The notes beneath the pieces were generated by a model that was given only the letters and a program-made list of their open reading frames with translations, was not told the DNA's origin and did not search any database. From positions 1,597,851-1,661,850 of the forward strand of contig NZ_OU907312.1 in NCBI RefSeq assembly GCF_918320885.1: a stretch of DNA of 64,000 bases, read 5' to 3'. The stretch is from an unidentified bacterial endosymbiont (GTDB lineage: Bacteria; Pseudomonadota; Gammaproteobacteria; Enterobacterales; G038960095). Positions 55,077 to 64,000 of the stretch are shown one piece after another. A program made the translations under genes and the position numbers. Position 1 is the first letter of the stretch. The number at the start of each line of letters is the position of its first letter.

Positions 55077-55088
55077 AGCCCCTCGACC

Positions 55089-56369
55089 TTATCCGCGCTG
55101 AGCTGGCGCCTGCATCAGCCACAGTTTCACCTGGTTAATCCGATTATCTTTAACCGCTACAATCTCAAACTCATAACCCAAAGCAATAAAACGGGTTCCC
55201 ACGGGCGGAATGGTTTCCAAGTACTCCAATAATAAGCCATTCAGGGTCCTAGGGCCGGTTAACGGCAATGACTGCGCTAACACCTTATTGAGATCACGAA
55301 TATTCGTAGCACCCGCCACCAGCACCGAACCATCTGCTTGCGGCACCATCTCTTCCTCTAAGGAGGGGGCAATAGAGGTGGTAAAATCCCCCACGATCTC
55401 CTCTAAGATAGCTTGTACGGTCAGCAATCCTTTGATATCCCCATACTCATCCACCACTACCCCGGTATGTTCTTTATTGCGCTGAAATTTCATTAATTGA
55501 ACATTCAACGACGTTCCTTCAGGAATAAAATAGATCTCATCGGCCGCTCGCAATAGCCTCTCTTTATTAATTTCATTTTTTTCTAGCATTAACCGGTAGG
55601 CTTCACGCACCCGCAGCAGGCCGACGACGTTGTCTAGATTTCCCCGATACAGTAGCAGGCGGCTGTAGGGGCAATGGAGCACTTGGCGTAGGATAGATTT
55701 CCAATCATCATTAATATCGATACCCACGATTTCACTACGAGGAATCATCACATCTTCTACACTCATGGTCTCTAGATCTAGGATCGAGAGTAGCATCTGC
55801 TGGTAGCGGCGAGGAATCAATGGATTGGCTTCATTGAAGAGTGTTCGTAACTCCTCTTGACTGAGCGCACTGGGTGGTGGTTGATCAGAACGGAGTCCCA
55901 ATAAAGCGATGAGCGCTCTGGTGAGCATATTTAATAAATTGACTAACGGCAGCATGATTTTTAGTAAGGGGCGCAGTAACCAGGTGCTGGGGAAAGCAAT
56001 CCGTTCTGGATGCAGTGCCGCCACAGTTTTAGGTGCTATTTCTGCAAAAATGAGGATAAACAAGGTTAAAAAAATCGTCGCCATCAGCGCCCCGGTGTTG
56101 CCATATAACCGTAGGCCGAGCATGGTTGCCAACGCGGAGGCGCCAATATTCACTAAATTATTACCAATCAGTACCAAACTGATAAATTGATCGGGGTACT
56201 GTAGCAACTGCTCAGCGCGACGGGCGGCGCGGTGGCCCTGCTTGGCCAGATGACGTAATCGGTAACGATTGAGGGTCATGATGCTGGTCTCTGAAGCGGA
56301 GAAGTAGGCAGACAGCACCAGCATGATGATCAAGATGACGATGAGCATAGTCGTTGAAATAGCTTGCAA
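55089..56369 (-). CDS. yfjD: CNNM/CorB-type transporter-associated CBS protein (YfjD)
   Basis: Membrane protein of the CNNM/CorB family, linked to magnesium or cobalt resistance and export. The DUF21 domain has about four spans (TTMLIVILIIMLVLSAYFSASET, IFLTLFILIFAEIAPKT in parts), then two CBS domains starting at VEDVMIPRSEIVGIDIND, and the CorC_HlyC C-terminal domain from DGSVLVAGATNIRDLNKV. I prefer the TTG at 56369, 8 nt after AGGA, because QAISTTMLIV matches E. coli MEHISTTTLI; the frame is open to 56423. About 426 residues (428 expected). Neighbour ffh, divergent, as in enterobacteria; ypjD is missing. Confidence 0.93.
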   Translation of the reverse strand: MQAISTTMLIVILIIMLVLSAYFSASETSIMTLNRYRLRHLAKQGHRAARRAEQLLQYPDQFISLVLIGNNLVNIGASALATMLGLRLYGNTGALMATIFLTLFILIFAEIAPKTVAALHPERIAFPSTWLLRPLLKIMLPLVNLLNMLTRALIALLGLRSDQPPPSALSQEELRTLFNEANPLIPRRYQQMLLSILDLETMSVEDVMIPRSEIVGIDINDDWKSILRQVLHCPYSRLLLYRGNLDNVVGLLRVREAYRLMLEKNEINKERLLRAADEIYFIPEGTSLNVQLMKFQRNKEHTGVVVDEYGDIKGLLTVQAILEEIVGDFTTSIAPSLEEEMVPQADGSVLVAGATNIRDLNKVLAQSLPLTGPRTLNGLLLEYLETIPPVGTRFIALGYEFEIVAVKDNRINQVKLWLMQAPAQRG

Positions 56370-56642
56370 GTCACGTATTCCTGTTAAATGAATGCAGTGT
56401 GTTACCCCTTTAGATAGGGTCAAAAACCCAGAACTCCAATAAAAATTGATTCGCTAACACCCTTAAATAGGCAGCAAAAGCAGGCATCGGCCTAGCTGCT
56501 CCTGCATCATAACCCGTGATGCCGGTAGCGCCAACTCTCTCCTGCCTATTCGATCGCAATCCCGTTATAATGAGCCCTCTATCGGGCCACCCTGGGGCCC
56601 ATACACTTATCCCCCTTAACACTGAGTGTGGATCGAAAACGC

Positions 56643-58001
56643 ATGTTTGATAACCTAACCGAACGTCTCTCCAGTGCCCTCCGGACTCTGAGTGGCCGTG
56701 GACGCCTGACCGAAGATAATATTCAAGAGAGTTTGCGGGAAGTACGCCGGGCATTACTAGAGGCGGATGTGGCACTCCCGGTCGTGAACGCTTTTATCCA
56801 TCAGGTGCAACAATCTGCACTGGGTGAAGCGATTCATCAAAGCCTAACCCCGGGTCAAGCCTTCATCAAAATTGTGCAGCGAGAATTAACCACACTCATG
56901 GGTAGTCACCATCAGCCGCTGCAGCTGCAAACCGAACCCCCAGCCGTGCTGCTGATGGTGGGATTGCAGGGTGCTGGTAAAACGACAACTGTGGCAAAAT
57001 TGGGTCAATTCCTACAGAAATCAAAAAAACGTAAGATCTTAGTGGCGTCAACTGATGTCTATCGTCCGGCTGCAAAACAACAACTACAGCTGCTTGCCCA
57101 AGCCATCGGCGTTGATTTTTTTTCCAGTGACTTAGCTGATCCGGTTGACATTGCTCGTGCCGCCCACCAGCAAGCCCGCGTGAAATTCTATGAGATCCTG
57201 ATCGTTGACACGGCTGGCCGGCTGCATATTGACGACAAGATGATGCGGGAAATGCAACAGATCCACCAAGTACTCAATCCCATAGAAACACTCTTTGTGG
57301 TCGATGCCACAGTGGGCCAAGATGCGGTCACGATGGCCAAAGCCTTTGATAGCCAGCTGCCCCTGACCGGTATTATCTTAACTAAAGCCGATGGTGACAC
57401 CCGCGGTGGGGCAGCGCTGTCAGTTCGTCAAGTGACCGGTAAACCTCTTAAATTTTTAGGCGTGGGTGAAAAAAGTGATGCCTTAGAGCCCTTTCATCCA
57501 GAGCGACTGGCTAGCCGCATTCTGGGGATGGGGGATGTGCTGTCGCTGATTGAGGAGCTGGAAGAGAAAACCGATGCTAAGAAAAAAGAGCAGTTGGTCA
57601 ATAAGTTTAAACAGGGCACGCGCTTTGATTTTGAAGATTTTCGGGATCAGCTACAGCAGATGAAGAAGATGGGGGGGATGATGGGCGTGCTGAATAAACT
57701 CCCGGGTGCCCATCAACTCCCCGATCACCTGAAGTCTCAACTGGATGATAAACTGTTCACCAGAATGGAAGCGATTATCAACTCGATGACCCGTCAAGAG
57801 CGCCAACTCCAAGTTGTGATGAAGGGTTCCCGCAAACGGCGCGTGGCGCAGGGTGCCGGTGTCCAGGTGCAAGCGGTCAATCAACTGTTGAAGCAGTTTG
57901 AAGAGATGCAGCAGATGATGAAAAAGATGCGCAGTGGCGGCATCGGTAAGATGATGCGCGGCTTTCAAGGTCTGTTACCGCCCGGATTGATGGGGCGGTG
58001 A
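56643..58001 (+). CDS. ffh: Signal recognition particle GTPase Ffh
   Basis: Binds signal sequences of inner-membrane proteins together with 4.5S RNA and docks with FtsY. The ATG at 56643 gives MFDNLTERLSSALRTLSGRG and 452 residues (453 in E. coli). N domain, then G domain: GLQGAGKTTTVAKLG, DVYRPAAKQQL, DTAGRLHIDDKM, TKADGDTRGGAALS. The methionine-rich M domain from about 330 has MKKMGGMMGVLNKLPG and KGSRKRRVAQGAG, which contacts 4.5S RNA. The rpsP-rimM-trmD-rplS operon that normally follows is not here. Confidence 0.98.
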   Translation: MFDNLTERLSSALRTLSGRGRLTEDNIQESLREVRRALLEADVALPVVNAFIHQVQQSALGEAIHQSLTPGQAFIKIVQRELTTLMGSHHQPLQLQTEPPAVLLMVGLQGAGKTTTVAKLGQFLQKSKKRKILVASTDVYRPAAKQQLQLLAQAIGVDFFSSDLADPVDIARAAHQQARVKFYEILIVDTAGRLHIDDKMMREMQQIHQVLNPIETLFVVDATVGQDAVTMAKAFDSQLPLTGIILTKADGDTRGGAALSVRQVTGKPLKFLGVGEKSDALEPFHPERLASRILGMGDVLSLIEELEEKTDAKKKEQLVNKFKQGTRFDFEDFRDQLQQMKKMGGMMGVLNKLPGAHQLPDHLKSQLDDKLFTRMEAIINSMTRQERQLQVVMKGSRKRRVAQGAGVQVQAVNQLLKQFEEMQQMMKKMRSGGIGKMMRGFQGLLPPGLMGR

Positions 58002-58498
58002 CAGACTTCCATCACTACCAAGCCTTTTAAGGCACAGGGTGGCTGAGTGCTGCTATTGATTCAACACTGCCAGAAATTGACCCCAACCTGAGGGACCGGG
58101 TTGCTAAGACTCTGGTTAAAAAACGAGAGAGCCGCTGTTTCCACGGGAATGCTCGAGATCTCGCGCCATTGGCCAGACGCTTGAATGACACGGTGTTGAT
58201 TGTTTAGAATAAACGCTGCTTTCATTAATTGCTCGCCAGACAACCCTGGTTCTGCTGGATCACGTTGCTTCCTAGTCAACCCAGTTCAGGATTATCTGTT
58301 CACGATCCTGAACGGAGCTGCTCCACTAAAATTGTGATTGCGACAGATCTTCTGCTGAAGCAGTGCTTCCTACGGTTAGTAGGGGGGCGGATTGGCTGCT
58401 CAGAAAAGAGCGGTAGGCTATCAGGACAGCCGTATGATGAATACGGCGTTATGGCCCTCTAAAACGGTTAGGCTATTCATGGCAAGATCAGACACCAA
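58002..58498. other. Gene-poor interval between ffh and the porin terminator
   Basis: About 500 bp without a recognisable gene. A 72-codon frame on the minus strand (58061-58279) has no ribosome site that I can see and matches nothing I know. There is no trace of rpsP, rimM, trmD or rplS. The interval is probably decayed DNA left at a rearrangement joint, since porin-asnS and yfjD-ffh are far apart in relatives. Confidence 0.5.
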
Positions 58499-58527
58499 TA
58501 AAAAACGGCAAAGCAGGGCTTTGCCGT
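58499..58527 (-). terminator. Rho-independent terminator of the porin gene
   Basis: On the minus strand a perfect 10-bp stem ACGGCAAAGC / GCTTTGCCGT with a 3-nt loop (CCT) is followed by six T residues. It lies 65 bp after the porin stop and is a textbook intrinsic terminator. Confidence 0.93.
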
Positions 58528-58591
58528 CTGTACTGACTAGCTTAAATCGCCCAAACAACCTATCGGCTGATGGGACACCAACTGGGCGCTA

Positions 58592-59722
58592 TCAGAAGGT
58601 GTAAGTTAACCCAACACCCAGAATGTTCTCCGCACTGGCCCCGAGTTTTTCAGCTTTCTTTTGTTTCAGCAGGTTAATTTTATAATCCGCTGAAACAGAG
58701 AACTGTTTACTCAACTCATAGACAGCGCCAACATCAATAAATTGCACATTCTTTTCTTTGGTTTCATACCGGTCGTCTTTCAGAGTCGCAGTGCTCTGTA
58801 AATAACCAACCGTGGGCTTCAAACCATTAGGTAGCTTATATTGGGCAACGATTTCAAATCCCTGCGTTTTATTCGCATAGATCCCTTTTTCAGGCTGTTG
58901 ATCTACCCCGAATTTGCGATCTAGATCTTTGTCGGTAAAGAACAGTTGGTTGCGTGTCTCGGCATAGGTGCCCCCTACATAGAAGCGTTCGCTGTCATAT
59001 TTAGCACCTAGGGCAAGCATAGTGGCCCTTTTATCATTGAAGAACTGATCTTTCTGCTGGCGGCTTTTGGCTTCGTTATTAAAAGCCATCCCCCAGGTGA
59101 CCCCATGGCCAATCTCGTGAGTCAACGCCAGGCCATAGCCATCACCGTTGCTTTTCTGTAATTTTTTATCTTTATGCTTGAGTGGCTCTTTGCTATCTTC
59201 GGAACCGTTTTTAGCCAGGTACTGTAAAGCCAACTGCACCCCCTGAACCTTCGGGGTACGATATTGCAATAAACCAGTCGCACGACCCGTTCCGAAGCGA
59301 TCGGCGTCGTTACCCAAGGCCTCTGAGCAAGCAACCGGTAGCTCACTAGTGAATGCTGTGACGTCATTCATGACACCCAAAGTGCGACCATAAGAGAGCG
59401 TTCCTATCTCATCACCCTTGACGCCAACCACTGCCGTACGAACAGCGATGGGATCGGCGGTCAGCCCTTTACCCAACTCTAGCTGAGCAAATAGTTTGAT
59501 AGCCGGGTCTTTCTCGTCAAGCGGTGCTTCGCCCTTCAGGCCAAGCCGCAGAGCACTTTGGTCGCCATCTGCTGCTTTATCTTTGGAAAAATGGCGCTCT
59601 AACAACACCTTACCGGTGAGCTCTAATTTTTTATTCCCTTCCTCATACAACGTGTGTGCATGAACGCTCGTCATCGTGACCAGCAGTGCTGAGAGTGCGA
59701 CTGGCATAGTGCGTTTTATCAT
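58592..59722 (-). CDS. General trimeric porin, OmpF/OmpC family
   Basis: Sixteen-strand outer-membrane porin for small hydrophilic solutes. A signal peptide (VALSALLVTMTSVHAHT in part) is followed by barrel strands such as KKLELTGKVLLERHF, AVVGVKGDEIGTLSYGRT and LGVMNDVTAFTSELP entering the constriction loop. The protein ends LGVGLTYTF with the terminal Phe used by the BAM complex. The 376 residues fit OmpF/OmpC (about 362-367). The loop 3 PEFGG motif of E. coli is not seen. An adjacent asnS matches the ompF locus of E. coli. GAGG lies 6 nt before the ATG. Lys-rich loops (KHKDKKLQKSNG) are notable. Confidence 0.92.
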   Translation of the reverse strand: MIKRTMPVALSALLVTMTSVHAHTLYEEGNKKLELTGKVLLERHFSKDKAADGDQSALRLGLKGEAPLDEKDPAIKLFAQLELGKGLTADPIAVRTAVVGVKGDEIGTLSYGRTLGVMNDVTAFTSELPVACSEALGNDADRFGTGRATGLLQYRTPKVQGVQLALQYLAKNGSEDSKEPLKHKDKKLQKSNGDGYGLALTHEIGHGVTWGMAFNNEAKSRQQKDQFFNDKRATMLALGAKYDSERFYVGGTYAETRNQLFFTDKDLDRKFGVDQQPEKGIYANKTQGFEIVAQYKLPNGLKPTVGYLQSTATLKDDRYETKEKNVQFIDVGAVYELSKQFSVSADYKINLLKQKKAEKLGASAENILGVGLTYTF

Positions 59723-59878
59723 GAATTCCTCACTGTTTTGGCGACTGTTAAGTGTATGCCTGGGTCATAACCGGCATTATCAGCAATGATACAGACTGCT
59801 TGCTTGCCAGCGAGTATTTCACTTTTTGCCAGCCTGTTCTACTTTTTTAAGGTTGTGTTCCCCGTCCAAGCCCTATTA

Positions 59879-59903
59879 AATTGTAACTTAATGTTTCAAT
59901 CAA
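59879..59903 (-). promoter_or_regulatory. Possible OmpR tandem site upstream of the porin
   Basis: On the minus strand TTGATTGAAACATTAAGTTACAAT has GAAAC and GTTAC half-sites 10 bp apart, the spacing of OmpR half-sites at ompF and ompC promoters. It lies about 160 bp upstream of the porin start, farther than the E. coli sites relative to the transcription start but within plausible range given a leader. No ompR/envZ genes are in the window. Confidence 0.4.
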
Positions 59904-59972
59904 GCCATTGAAGGGAACTTTTTCTAAAGAATTCAATCAATAGCTAGCCACTCAGCCAGCAGCTATGATCCC

Positions 59973-61418
59973 TTAAAATTTTGCATGACGTGGCGTTCGC
60001 GGGAAGGGGATGACATCTCGCACATTTTGGAGACCGGTGACGTACAGTAACAACCGTTCAAATCCTAACCCAAACCCGGCATGGGGCACCGTTCCATAAC
60101 GGCGTAAATCACGGTACCAACCATAATCACTTGGATCGAGCGCTAGTGCCGCTAGGCGCTGATCAAGCGCTCCTAAACGCTCTTCACGTTGTGAGCCCCC
60201 AATAATTTCCCCGATTCCGGGGGCCAGCACATCCATCGCCGCCACCGTCTCGCCATCGCTATTAAGCCGCATATAAAAGGCTTTAATAGCCTTGGGATAG
60301 TTTTTAACAATCACCGGTGCCTTGCAGTGTTGCTCCGCCAGATAACGCTCATGCTCTGCCGCCAAATCACTCCCCCAAGCGACCGGATGCTCGAAAGGTT
60401 GACCACACTGCTGCAAAATGGCGATGGCTTCCCGATAGTCCAACTGTATAAAGGAGGCGTCGATCAGCTGTTCCAGGCGTGACCGCACCGTTGCATCCAG
60501 CCATTGGGTAAAAAAGTCAATCTCGGCCTCCCGCTGCTTCAATACTTCAGTCACGACAAACTTCAGCAACGCCTCCGCTAGATCGGCGATGGTGGTTAAA
60601 TCAGCAAAAGCGACCTCCGGCTCTACCATCCAAAATTCCGCTAAATGGCGGCTGGTATTAGAGTTCTCAGCACGAAACGTCGGTCCAAAGGTATAGACTT
60701 TAGAGAGCGCGCAGGCATAACTCTCCGCATTGAGCTGGCCAGACACCGTTAAAAACGCCTCTTGACCAAAAAAGTCCTGACTGAAATCAACCCGATGGTC
60801 TGCCGTGCGCGGTAACTGTTGTAGATCCAGGGTAGAGACCCGAAATAGCTCCCCACCCCCTTCACAGTCCGCCGTTGTAATGATGGGGGTAGAGACCCAA
60901 AAAAACCCGTGGTGATCGAAAAAACGGTGGATCGCCTGAGCTAAGGTGTGCCGTACCCGGGCGACGGCCCCGATGACATTGGTGCGTGGCCGCAAATGAG
61001 CAATTTCGCGCAAATGCTCCATCGAATGGCGTTTGGCAGCGAGCGGATAGTGCTCTGGCGCTTCCACCCAGCCAGTCACCGTCACCACAGCAGCCCGCAA
61101 CTCTACCGACTGCCCCTGACCTGGCGAAGCGGTCACAACACCGCTAATCGATAGGGAACAACCGGTGGTTAAACGCAACAGTTCCGCTTGATAGTTAGGC
61201 AGTGTTTGATCCACTAAGATCTGTAAGGATTGAAAACAGGAGCCATCATAGAGGGCTAAAAAGGAGAAACCAGCCTTGGAATCACGTCGGGTCCGCAGCC
61301 AACCACGAACCGTCACGCCAGCACCGATCGCGTGCTGGCCTTCGAGTATGGAGACCACCGGAACGCTCTGATCGTGAGGCGTATGGCTAGAGTTCGGCGC
61401 TGTAACAGGTTGTTTCAT
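59973..61418 (-). CDS. asnS: Asparaginyl-tRNA synthetase
   Basis: Class IIb synthetase. The N-terminal OB fold has [20 protein letters not shown] and [10 protein letters not shown]; catalytic motifs are [20 protein letters not shown] leading to motif 1, [25 protein letters not shown] (motif 2, in two parts) and [15 protein letters not shown] (motif 3). 481 residues, about 15 more than E. coli, at the N-terminus ([17 protein letters not shown]). Presence of AsnRS means tRNA-Asn is charged directly, not by the GatCAB route. Confidence 0.97.
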   Translation of the reverse strand: MKQPVTAPNSSHTPHDQSVPVVSILEGQHAIGAGVTVRGWLRTRRDSKAGFSFLALYDGSCFQSLQILVDQTLPNYQAELLRLTTGCSLSISGVVTASPGQGQSVELRAAVVTVTGWVEAPEHYPLAAKRHSMEHLREIAHLRPRTNVIGAVARVRHTLAQAIHRFFDHHGFFWVSTPIITTADCEGGGELFRVSTLDLQQLPRTADHRVDFSQDFFGQEAFLTVSGQLNAESYACALSKVYTFGPTFRAENSNTSRHLAEFWMVEPEVAFADLTTIADLAEALLKFVVTEVLKQREAEIDFFTQWLDATVRSRLEQLIDASFIQLDYREAIAILQQCGQPFEHPVAWGSDLAAEHERYLAEQHCKAPVIVKNYPKAIKAFYMRLNSDGETVAAMDVLAPGIGEIIGGSQREERLGALDQRLAALALDPSDYGWYRDLRRYGTVPHAGFGLGFERLLLYVTGLQNVRDVIPFPRTPRHAKF

Positions 61419-61482
61419 AGGTGTGTTCTATCCCCGCTTACTGAAGCATCAATTTTAACAGCAGACTACGCTCCTGGCGTGG

Positions 61483-63420
61483 CTAGGCCGCTGGACTGGC
61501 CACAACCTGCCGCGTTTCTAGCAACACCTCACGCAACAGGATGGTCATTTTATCCCCTAAACGGTAGGCCATCTCCCCTTTAATCGTCACACTGGCCTTC
61601 TCACGGCAGCACTGTAGCTCTGCCCGAACAGGATGCAGCGAGGCGCTTGGAAGAAAGATCACAGCACCACTCTCCAGCAAGCGGACTCGCAAACCGCCGC
61701 GGGTGACATCAATAATCTCCGCTTCCTGATGAGCGCCCTGTTCCATCGTCTGTTGTAAAAAACGGGCATAGAGCCAATCACTGATCTGCCGCTCGGCTAA
61801 ACGCTGCTGTCGACGACGCTCATTGAGATGTAAGGCCAGTGCTGCATCGGGCCGTATGGCGGGAGGTTGCTGGGTGATCACCGCTTTTAACAAACGATGA
61901 TTGACTAGATCACCATATTTACGGATTGGCGAGGTCCAGGTGGCATAGATCTCGCACCCCATTCCAAAATGGGCCGCCGGTTGGCAACTAAACTGGCTCA
62001 GTGCTTGGTAACGACGCAAGCAGCCCGCTAGATAGGGGGTCGGTTGTGCATCAAGATGGCGGCGGAGCTCACAAAAGCCCGCCAGCGTTAATAGCTGCTC
62101 AGCACTAAAGGGGGCCTCATTGGCTTTTAGGAGTGCCACCACCTGCTCAATCTGTGATCGCTCTAATCCGGCATGGACATTAAAGATCCCATAACCCAGC
62201 TGATCGCGCAGCAGGGCGGCAGCACACAGATTGGCAGCAATCATCGCCTCCTCAACCAAGCGATGTGCCGTACGACGGCGCTCTAGAACAATGTCTAATA
62301 CGCTGCCCTGCTCATCCAGCACAAAGCGATGCTCAGGACGATCTTTGAAAATCGTCGCATGCTGTTGACGCCAGGCGCTGCGCGCTTCAGCCACTTGCTG
62401 TAGTAGACGGATCTGCTCAGCAATCGTCGGGTTTGGTGGCTGCCAGGAGCCCTGGTTTTCTAACCAATCAGAGACCTGTTCATAGCTTAATTTAGCCTGC
62501 GAACAGATCCAAGCCATCGAAAAAGCGGCACCAGCCCCCAACGACCCATCTGGCTCAATCACCACTTGACAAACCAAAGCTGGACGACGCTCTCCAGCGC
62601 GCAAGGCACAGCGATCCTCTGCCAACTCACGGGGTAGCATCGGGATATCCAATCCAGGCAAATAGTGCGTAAACCCTCGTTGATACGCCGTGCGATCCAG
62701 TGCACTCTCCGGCGCTATATAGGCTGAAGGATCAGCAATAGCGATACACAGTGTCCACTGCCCCGCAGCACCCACCCGTACCGCCAGCGCATCATCCATA
62801 TCTTGCGTCTGCTCGTTATCGATCGTGATAAAAGGGAGATCGGTCAAATCATCACGTGGCGCTGTCTCATCAAGACAGTAGTGTTCTACCCCGCTGGGTG
62901 CCTCTCGAGGCAGTTGATAACGCGCCAGTGAAACCCACCAAGGCGCAAAATTATCGTCGCTGTGAGCAATCCATTCGTTAATTTCCGCGTGAAACCCCTT
63001 GTCTCCTTTTAAAGGATGTTGCTGCAACGTCGCACTGACCCAATCACCCGGTTCCACGGGTAGCGTCAAATGACTGCTGACATGACACGCTATAGCTCGA
63101 TTCAATAGCGGGTGGTCTGGTATCACCGACCACTGGGCCATTGGTTGACTAACACGGCCAACAAAACGGGTCAAAGCAGTCTCGATAAGCTGCTCCGGCT
63201 CGGCAGTCGTTTGTCCCTTTTCAGTCCGCAAGCGGGCGGTGACGTGATCACCATGCAGCACCCGCTTCATGGCAGGGGGCGGGACGAAGTAGCTTTTATC
63301 ACCCTCTACCTCAATAAAACCAAACCCCTTGCCATGACTTTTAACAATGCCTTGTATCCGGGGTATCTCTTGTTGCATCTGCTGTTTAAGCTGAGCCAGC
63401 AGGGGATTATCCTGAAACAT
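61483..63420 (-). CDS. rnb: Exoribonuclease II
   Basis: Processive 3'-5' hydrolytic RNase acting on unstructured RNA. The N-terminal cold-shock domain includes VKSHGKGFGFIEVEGDKSYF; the RNB domain shows ITIDNEQTQDMDDALAV with the catalytic Asp cluster, then LPGLDIPMLPRELAEDRCAL and IYATWTSPIRKYGDLVNHRLL. A C-terminal S1 domain follows (AEIIDVTRGGLRVRLLESGA). 645 residues, as in E. coli (644). Starts 24 bp after the fabI stop; the fabI-rnb neighbourhood is ancestral. Confidence 0.97.
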   Translation of the reverse strand: MFQDNPLLAQLKQQMQQEIPRIQGIVKSHGKGFGFIEVEGDKSYFVPPPAMKRVLHGDHVTARLRTEKGQTTAEPEQLIETALTRFVGRVSQPMAQWSVIPDHPLLNRAIACHVSSHLTLPVEPGDWVSATLQQHPLKGDKGFHAEINEWIAHSDDNFAPWWVSLARYQLPREAPSGVEHYCLDETAPRDDLTDLPFITIDNEQTQDMDDALAVRVGAAGQWTLCIAIADPSAYIAPESALDRTAYQRGFTHYLPGLDIPMLPRELAEDRCALRAGERRPALVCQVVIEPDGSLGAGAAFSMAWICSQAKLSYEQVSDWLENQGSWQPPNPTIAEQIRLLQQVAEARSAWRQQHATIFKDRPEHRFVLDEQGSVLDIVLERRRTAHRLVEEAMIAANLCAAALLRDQLGYGIFNVHAGLERSQIEQVVALLKANEAPFSAEQLLTLAGFCELRRHLDAQPTPYLAGCLRRYQALSQFSCQPAAHFGMGCEIYATWTSPIRKYGDLVNHRLLKAVITQQPPAIRPDAALALHLNERRRQQRLAERQISDWLYARFLQQTMEQGAHQEAEIIDVTRGGLRVRLLESGAVIFLPSASLHPVRAELQCCREKASVTIKGEMAYRLGDKMTILLREVLLETRQVVASPAA

Positions 63421-63444
63421 GTTGTTGATCCTGAGCTGTGGTGA

Positions 63445-64000
63445 TCACTCTAAATCGTGTCGATTCATTGCAGTAGTACTAAATCCACCATCGACATGTA
63501 CAATTTCACCGGTGATCCCGGCTGCAAGATCAGAGCAGAGGAAAGCCGCTGTATTGCCGATATCCTCCAAGGTTACGGTACGACCAATCGGTGCCACGGC
63601 TTCAAAGTAAGCCAACATTTTTTTGAAATCTTTAATGCCAGAAGCCGCCAGAGTACGCACTGGTCCGGCTGAAATACCATTCACCCGGACCCCTCGGGAC
63701 CCCAGTGCGCTGGCGAGATAGCGCACATTGGCCTCTAAAGAGGCTTTGGCTAAGCCCATCACGTTATAGTGGGGGATTGCCCGTTCCGCGCCTAAGTAGG
63801 AGAGCGTCAATAACGCAGCCTGTGGTGTTAACAACTGATGACAGCCTTTGGCTAACGCAGCAAAGCTATAAGCGCTGATATCATGAGCGATGCGGAAACC
63901 CTCCCGATTCACCGCTTCTAGATAATTACCCTCTAATTGCTCGCTCGGGGCATAAGCAATGGCATGGATAAAACCATCAAAAGTGGACCAGGCGTGCTCT
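63445..64000 (-). CDS. fabI: Enoyl-[acyl-carrier-protein] reductase (NADH), 5' end outside window
   Basis: Last step of each fatty-acid elongation cycle. The frame continues to the window edge; the visible 184 codons cover the C-terminal two thirds of about 262. It reads [40 protein letters not shown], then [26 protein letters not shown] (two parts) with the catalytic Tyr-x6-Lys, [21 protein letters not shown] and a C-terminal [15 protein letters not shown]. The residues match the triclosan-sensitive FabI class closely. The N-terminal NADH-binding glycine motif lies beyond 64000. Confidence 0.96.
   Translation of the reverse strand, partial: EHAWSTFDGFIHAIAYAPSEQLEGNYLEAVNREGFRIAHDISAYSFAALAKGCHQLLTPQAALLTLSYLGAERAIPHYNVMGLAKASLEANVRYLASALGSRGVRVNGISAGPVRTLAASGIKDFKKMLAYFEAVAPIGRTVTLEDIGNTAAFLCSDLAAGITGEIVHVDGGFSTTAMNRHDLE

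Overview
The window reads as chromosome of a gammaproteobacterium whose gene order is recognisably that of Enterobacterales: dnaQ-rnhA-yafS-gloB-mltD, lptD-surA-pdxA-rsmA...apaH-folA, kdsD-kdsC-lptC-lptA-lptB-hpf-rapZ, mlaFEDCB-ibaG-murA, degQ-degS-zapG-rplM-rpsI, yibN/grxC-secB-gpsA, waaFC, pncC-recA-alaS-csrA-tRNA-gshA, yfjD-ffh, porin-asnS and fabI-rnb. Each block is compressed compared with free-living relatives: apaG, rpoN, ptsN, recX, dusB, zapE and others are absent from their expected places. Several genes are remnants or shortened (hldD, darP, mltD without LysM). Together with three ankyrin-repeat genes and an intimin/invasin-type barrel this suggests a host-associated, probably intracellular insect-symbiont-like or pathogen-like bacterium undergoing genome reduction. 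The species cannot be fixed from the sequence alone.

Layout. 1-6.0 kb: housekeeping (dnaQ, rnhA, yafS, gloB, mltD, fis, folA, apaH). 6.1-14.1 kb: an AT-rich accessory block of three tandem paralogous ankyrin genes, sitting where apaG is expected. 14.3-22.6 kb: rsmA, pdxA, surA, lptD (one strand), djlA, shortened darP, pmbA. 22.6-26.95 kb: a second accessory block, an inverted repeat plus a three-gene minus-strand unit encoding two unrecognised single-membrane-span proteins and an inverse-autotransporter barrel without an Ig-like passenger. 27-35 kb: envelope logistics (Lpt, KDO synthesis, Mla). 35-40.6 kb: murA, periplasmic proteases, zapG, rplM-rpsI. 40.6-48 kb: gpsA, secB, a fused rhodanese-glutaredoxin, LPS core genes. 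48-58 kb: pncC, recA, alaS, csrA, two tRNAs, gshA, yfjD, ffh. 58-64 kb: porin, asnS, rnb, and the 3' part of fabI.

How it fits together. The conserved part is heavily weighted to the outer membrane: LptA/B/C/D with SurA and DegQ/DegS, KDO synthesis, heptosyltransferases, a core glycosyltransferase, an O-antigen-ligase-like protein, the Mla lipid-trafficking system and a trimeric porin. The two accessory blocks look like host-interaction loci. The ankyrin proteins share a distinctive non-ankyrin C-terminal module that has the base composition of the core genome while the repeats are AT-rich. The second block pairs an intimin-like barrel with two membrane-anchored, low-complexity proteins, one carrying an FPPPP motif of the type bound by Ena/VASP EVH1 domains. 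I see no prophage, insertion sequence, CRISPR array or replication origin.
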